Assembly (NCBI GenBank): GCA_012516755.1
Contig: JAAYWE010000217.1
Span: 1-8,275, forward strand
Direction: 5' to 3'
Source of the DNA: Treponema sp.
GTDB lineage: Bacteria; Spirochaetota; Spirochaetia; Treponematales; Rectinemataceae
Length of the DNA stretch: 8,275 nucleotides
The notes beneath the pieces are model-generated. The model saw only the letters and a list, made by a program, of their open reading frames with translations. It searched no databases and was not told where the DNA came from. A program made the translations under genes and the position numbers. Shown piece after piece: positions 6,601 to 8,275 of this stretch. Each line of letters begins with the position of its first letter. Position 1 is the stretch's first letter.

Positions 6601-8012
6601 GGAAAATCAAGTCTATCGGAATATTGTGTATGTTATACGCCGCACTGTCCTTTGCATCTGCAAAAGAAATCGAAGGCGCTAATTCTTTTCAAGAAGTCGA
6701 TGAATATATTGTGGGCGTCTCATCCATACTTGAGCCGCCGGAAGAATTAGAGAGCACCCCCATCGAAGAAACACAAGAGTCTCTCGATTTTAGCCAATTT
6801 CTGCCAGAGGAGCCGAGCATCGAAGAGCTCAGCATAGAAGAGAGAGCCAAAAGCCTTCAATATGATATTCCCATGCCTTGGGGTCACGAGCTTTTCGAGA
6901 AATATCGTCAGTATTACTTGAGTAATCAGGGTCGCAAAATTCTGCTTTCTACCATGGAAAAGGCCGTGCCATTTATGGATTATATTCAATCCAAGGTAAC
7001 AGAATATGGCGTTCCTCAAGAGCTGGCCTTTCTGCCTGTTATAGAATCCTCATTCTCGCCCTTTGCGGTATCGAAAAGCGGTGCAACCGGTATCTGGCAG
7101 TTCATGAAGAATTCTATAAATGGCTATGGACTCACAATAACCGAGTGGGTAGATGAGCGCCGCGATTTTATGAAGAGCACGGATGCAGCAATGAAAAAGC
7201 TCATGGATAATTACAAGGAACTCAAGGACTGGCCGCTTGCTATAGCTGCATATAACGCAGGCTTAGGATCGTTGAGGCGCGCTGTTAATACCGCAGGACC
7301 GGGCTGTGATTTCTGGACAATCTACAATAAGGGATTGGTTTCACGTCAGGCTCTGGATTATGTGCCTAAATTTCTGGCCGTCGCTTCGATTCTGCGCTAT
7401 CCCGATCTCTATGGAATTGAGCTACCATCGTCCGGAATTAAGTGGGAAACCATTTCTCTGGAGCAACAGGTGGATATAAAGCTTCTTGCTACAAAGGCCG
7501 AAATTCCGCTCGATACTCTTAAGCTTGGAAATGCTGAATTGCACTATACAATCACGCCGCCAGAGAACAATCATCTTCTCAAGATACCAGCCGATAAGTC
7601 AGATCAAGTAAAGACCATTCTAGCGGACTCAAACGCACCTCTTGTGAGATACGAAATATACAAGGTTAAGCAAGGCGACACCCTTACAGCCATTTCAAAG
7701 CGCTATGGTATCTCCATTTCAATGATAACAAAGGTCAATCCAGGCATCAATCCAGATAAGATAAGAATAGGGCAAACCTTAATGATTCCTTTATCCATAC
7801 AGCCCCTTCAGTCTTCTGGCAGCTCAAGCAACATTGCTAATTCGGGCGCAAATATACAGACTTCAATTCACACTGTACAAAAAGGTGATACTCTCTACGC
7901 TCTAGCGCGTCGATACGGAACTACGGCCAAGGATTTAGCTAATCTCAATGGCATTTCATTGAATTCGATTTTGAGAATCGGCCAGAGACTAAAGATACCG
8001 GTTCGCCTGTGA
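6597..8012 (+). CDS. mltD: MltD-like lytic murein transglycosylase with two LysM domains
   Basis: Exported enzyme that cleaves the MurNAc-GlcNAc bond of peptidoglycan, leaving 1,6-anhydro-MurNAc ends. From the ATG at 6597 it has 471 residues, close to E. coli MltD (about 450). It starts with a signal peptide, MRKIKSIGILCMLYAALSF, probably cleaved after ASA (about residue 22). There is no good lipobox, unlike the lipoprotein E. coli enzyme, so it may be soluble in the periplasm. An acidic Glu-rich linker (about 45-85) precedes the SLT/GH23 domain. Catalytic Glu150 lies in FLPVIESSFSP, followed by SKSGATGIWQFM (159-170) and AAYNAGLGSLRRAV (217-230). Two C-terminal LysM peptidoglycan-binding domains follow, at about 352-399 (VKQGDTLTAISKRYG) and 424-469 (VQKGDTLYALARRYG). 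A Ser/Asn-rich linker separates them. It is the second gene of the operon with the membrane TPR protein. Confidence 0.94.
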   Translation: MRKIKSIGILCMLYAALSFASAKEIEGANSFQEVDEYIVGVSSILEPPEELESTPIEETQESLDFSQFLPEEPSIEELSIEERAKSLQYDIPMPWGHELFEKYRQYYLSNQGRKILLSTMEKAVPFMDYIQSKVTEYGVPQELAFLPVIESSFSPFAVSKSGATGIWQFMKNSINGYGLTITEWVDERRDFMKSTDAAMKKLMDNYKELKDWPLAIAAYNAGLGSLRRAVNTAGPGCDFWTIYNKGLVSRQALDYVPKFLAVASILRYPDLYGIELPSSGIKWETISLEQQVDIKLLATKAEIPLDTLKLGNAELHYTITPPENNHLLKIPADKSDQVKTILADSNAPLVRYEIYKVKQGDTLTAISKRYGISISMITKVNPGINPDKIRIGQTLMIPLSIQPLQSSGSSSNIANSGANIQTSIHTVQKGDTLYALARRYGTTAKDLANLNGISLNSILRIGQRLKIPVRL

Positions 8013-8016
8013 TTCT

Positions 8017-8275
8017 CTAAGGAGCCATTGCTAGCGCCGCAAAGACCTTTGCATCGCCTATGATATTCGCAATATCCGCATTTTCGTTGGGTTGATGCGC
8101 AGTTTCGTTCATCTTGGACCATACTACGCAATCTAAACCAGCATTGCGCAGATAAGCGCCTACCGTTCCACCTCCTATGCCAATTGGTCTTGCTTCGACT
8201 CCATATACCTGCTTTACAGCCTCAGCCAGCATACCTACTACGGGAGCATCTGCTGGCGTAGCCTTCGATTCATTC
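8017..8275 (-). CDS. M20-family metallopeptidase, 3' end (partial)
   Basis: The reading frame is open at the right window edge, so only the last 85 or so residues are seen. They match the C-terminus of M20 metallo-hydrolases (the ArgE/DapE/carboxypeptidase G2 and dipeptidase group): ATPADAPVVGMLAEAVKQVYG, then the glycine-rich ARPIGIGGGTVGAYLR, then NETAHQPNENADIANIIGDAKVFA. The His of TAHQPNE corresponds to the C-terminal metal ligand of the family. Such enzymes use two zinc (or manganese) ions to cleave peptides or N-acyl amino acids in the cytoplasm. The substrate cannot be told from this piece. The gene is convergent with mltD, with only 4 bp between the two stop codons. There is no room for a terminator between them, and its transcript must run into mltD antisense. 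Confidence 0.88.
   Translation of the reverse strand, partial: NESKATPADAPVVGMLAEAVKQVYGVEARPIGIGGGTVGAYLRNAGLDCVVWSKMNETAHQPNENADIANIIGDAKVFAALAMAP

Noticed and set aside
7895..8131. Minus-strand ORF spanning the mltD end
   Set aside because: It is out of frame with both mltD and the M20 peptidase and has no family features.

Overview
The window looks like ordinary chromosomal DNA from a bacterium of moderate GC content, most likely a spirochaete of the Treponema/Rectinema kind. The lineage is an inference. It rests on the combination of a TIGR02757 (DUF2400) protein, exported TPR proteins, an MltD-type transglycosylase and weak Shine-Dalgarno sequences. No 16S rRNA or lineage marker is present. 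TGA behaves as a normal stop: four of the genes end on it at natural domain ends, and one of these stops sits in an ATGA overlap.

Left part (1-2038, all minus strand). A full-length 4-alpha-glucanotransferase gene (malQ) is preceded by a likely sigma-70 promoter. Directly behind its stop codon, in the same frame, lies the C-terminal peptidase domain of a LexA/CI-like (S24) repressor. This piece has no DNA-binding domain and is broken by stop codons, so it is a decayed remnant. Upstream of malQ is a tRNA-Pro(GGG) with its own promoter and a strong intrinsic terminator that separates it from malQ.

Middle (2039-5315, minus strand). A short intergenic region carries the tRNA promoter and about three imperfect 19-bp tandem repeats. 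Next come a TIGR02757-family gene and, 47 bp upstream of it, a gene for a large exported TPR protein. These two probably form one operon driven by a promoter at about 5327-5355.

Right part (5316-8275). The TPR operon diverges from a plus-strand pair: a single-pass membrane protein with TPR-like helices and an unrecognised conserved-looking C-terminal domain, and a secreted MltD-like murein transglycosylase with two LysM domains. The pair overlaps by ATGA, which implies coupled translation. MltD meets, tail to tail with only 4 bp between stop codons, the 3' end of an M20-family metallopeptidase gene that runs off the right edge.

How the genes work together: malQ serves alpha-glucan metabolism. 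The divergent TPR / TPR-membrane / MltD cluster suggests a cell-envelope module in which TPR scaffolds may position or regulate a peptidoglycan-cleaving enzyme. I see no CRISPR array, insertion sequence or defence system, and no clearly new system. The best leads are the S24 remnant behind malQ, the 19-bp repeats, the envelope cluster, and the endonuclease-III-like motif in the TIGR02757 protein.
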